64,000 bases of DNA from Lentisphaeria bacterium (GTDB lineage: Bacteria; Verrucomicrobiota; Lentisphaeria; Victivallales; Victivallaceae), in NCBI GenBank assembly GCA_900768505.1, contig CAAGED010000020.1, forward strand, positions 47,912-111,911. The letters are read 5' to 3'. A model generated the notes under the pieces. The model made no database searches and had not been told where the DNA came from. It saw only the letters and a list, made by a program, of their open reading frames with translations. Shown here piece by piece: positions 63,307-64,000 of the stretch (positions within the stretch are counted from its first letter, which is position 1; the number at the start of each line of letters is the position of its first letter). The position numbers were made by a program, and so were the translations under genes.

Positions 63307-63777
63307 ATGGAAACCGAGCTTTGCAATATGTGCATGATTACCGATCAGCAAGGGCGGGTGCTTGTCCAGGATCGGCTGCCGAAGCCGAGTAACGCTTGGA
63401 GTGGGCTAACATTCCCAGGAGGGCACGTGGAGCCGGGAGAGACCGTTGTCGCGTCTGTGATCCGGGAAGTGCGCGAAGAAACGGGCCTCACGATAACCGA
63501 CGTTGTTCCGGCCGGATATATTCAGTGGTATAATCCGGATCGCCAGTCGCAATATTTTGTTTTCCTGTTCAAAACCAGCAGTTACAGCGGTGATCTGAAA
63601 GGATCGGCCGAAGGGAACGTAAAATGGATGACTCTCGACGAAATGCTCTCTGGGAAACTGGCTCCCAATATGCAGAAATATCTTGCAGTCTTTCAGAACG
63701 AGAATATTCCGCAGGCGTATGGGGTCTCTGGAAAGAGGCTAAATATTGTTACTGATAAAAACGAGTTAGTGCCATGA
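63307..63777 (+). CDS. Nudix hydrolase, MutT-like
   Basis: A 156-residue protein. The Nudix box is complete: GGHVEPGE, seven residues, then REVREETGL (Gx5Ex7REUxEExGU). MutT-like members hydrolyse 8-oxo-dGTP or other nucleoside diphosphate derivatives. The G+C content rises from here on, unlike the preceding genes, so this and the next gene may have arrived separately. It starts four bases after the DUF2075 gene and overlaps the next gene by four bases (ATGA). Confidence 0.88.
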   Translation: METELCNMCMITDQQGRVLVQDRLPKPSNAWSGLTFPGGHVEPGETVVASVIREVREETGLTITDVVPAGYIQWYNPDRQSQYFVFLFKTSSYSGDLKGSAEGNVKWMTLDEMLSGKLAPNMQKYLAVFQNENIPQAYGVSGKRLNIVTDKNELVP

Positions 63778-64000
63778 ACCTTCTCTGCCTTTCAGATCTT
63801 CATTTTCGATCCGAAGTGGTCGTTGACGCGATCGACCGGAAGGTGCTGTCTCCATTCCTGGCGGGCATAGCGACGCGTGTGGCCGAGGTTTCGCCGGGAG
63901 CCGTTGTAGTGACGGGGGACACCGTTTGCCCGGCCCAGGTTCGCCTGCTTTCGGCCTTGTTGCGTGAGTTGATCCCCGGTGACCTGCCGATAGTGGTCAC
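63774..64000 (+). CDS. Metallophosphoesterase, N-terminal part
   Basis: Reading from ATG 63774 to the window edge gives 75 residues: MNLLCLSDLHF with the metal-binding DxH, then VVVTGD, the second metal motif. These are the first two signatures of calcineurin-like phosphoesterases. The rest lies outside. It is translationally coupled to the Nudix gene; a pair acting on nucleotides or nucleic-acid ends is likely. Confidence 0.75.
   Translation, partial: MNLLCLSDLHFRSEVVVDAIDRKVLSPFLAGIATRVAEVSPGAVVVTGDTVCPAQVRLLSALLRELIPGDLPIVV

Noticed and set aside
1..64000. CRISPR arrays, rRNA and known riboswitches
   Set aside because: I saw no regularly spaced repeats, rRNA sequence or recognisable riboswitch core on either strand.

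Overview
The window comes from a Gram-negative bacterium of moderate to low G+C. Lipoproteins, a lipid A-type phosphoethanolamine transferase, RecBCD and two-component signalling point to an outer-membrane organism. The gene mix (a GntR-headed sugar-binding repressor, a very large sensor kinase with extracytoplasmic solute-binding domains, a CBM9-like domain on a secreted enzyme, a WYL regulator) would fit the PVC group, perhaps Lentisphaerota. That placement is inference; no rRNA is present.

Positions 1-45,386 look like ordinary chromosome. From the left: the start of a secreted protein; a GntR/LacI-like repressor; a giant hybrid sensor kinase gene that is broken into three frames; a ferritin-like protein; a small membrane protein; a WYL regulator; a membrane protein; two closely spaced candidate sigma-54 promoters, each followed within about 80 bases by a terminator hairpin (possible small RNAs); a radical SAM protein; a cyclophilin; a YbiT-type ABC-F ATPase; a lipoprotein; the recC-recB-recD operon; a secreted Cys-motif protein coupled to a second radical SAM protein; a HAD phosphatase; a lemA-htpX / TIM-barrel / M32 carboxypeptidase cluster; an alkaline phosphatase followed by two envelope proteins; a GNAT acetyltransferase; CstA; an OmpR-type two-component pair; a glycosyltransferase; a phosphoethanolamine transferase; and the decayed remains of a sulfatase.

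A tRNA-Ala(GGC) gene at 45,387-45,463 marks the edge of a foreign island that runs to the right end of the window and continues beyond it. The left part of the island is a four-gene minus-strand operon (XRE repressor, ImmA/IrrE-type peptidase and two unrecognised proteins). This faces a plus-strand DUF2924 + serine recombinase module whose recombinase is truncated, followed by two small phage-like genes.

From 51,765 rightward lies a tightly packed plus-strand defence operon: an excisionase-like HTH protein, a MutL/MORC-type GHKL ATPase, a Z1 helicase-like ATPase, a PD-(D/E)XK (DUF4420-like) protein, an AIPR protein, a cytosine-5 DNA methyltransferase, a Vsr-type endonuclease and a DUF2075 helicase with an N-terminal nuclease-like domain. 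Next come a Nudix hydrolase and a metallophosphoesterase that runs off the end. Most junctions overlap or are nearly contiguous, so the genes are probably co-expressed. The MutL-like/Z1/DUF/AIPR/methyltransferase set matches the restriction-like systems described as MORC-linked R-M systems and later as Mza. The helicase and Nudix/phosphoesterase additions, an Arg in the helicase Walker A loop, and an Arg at a usually catalytic His of the Vsr protein are the parts least explained by known systems.
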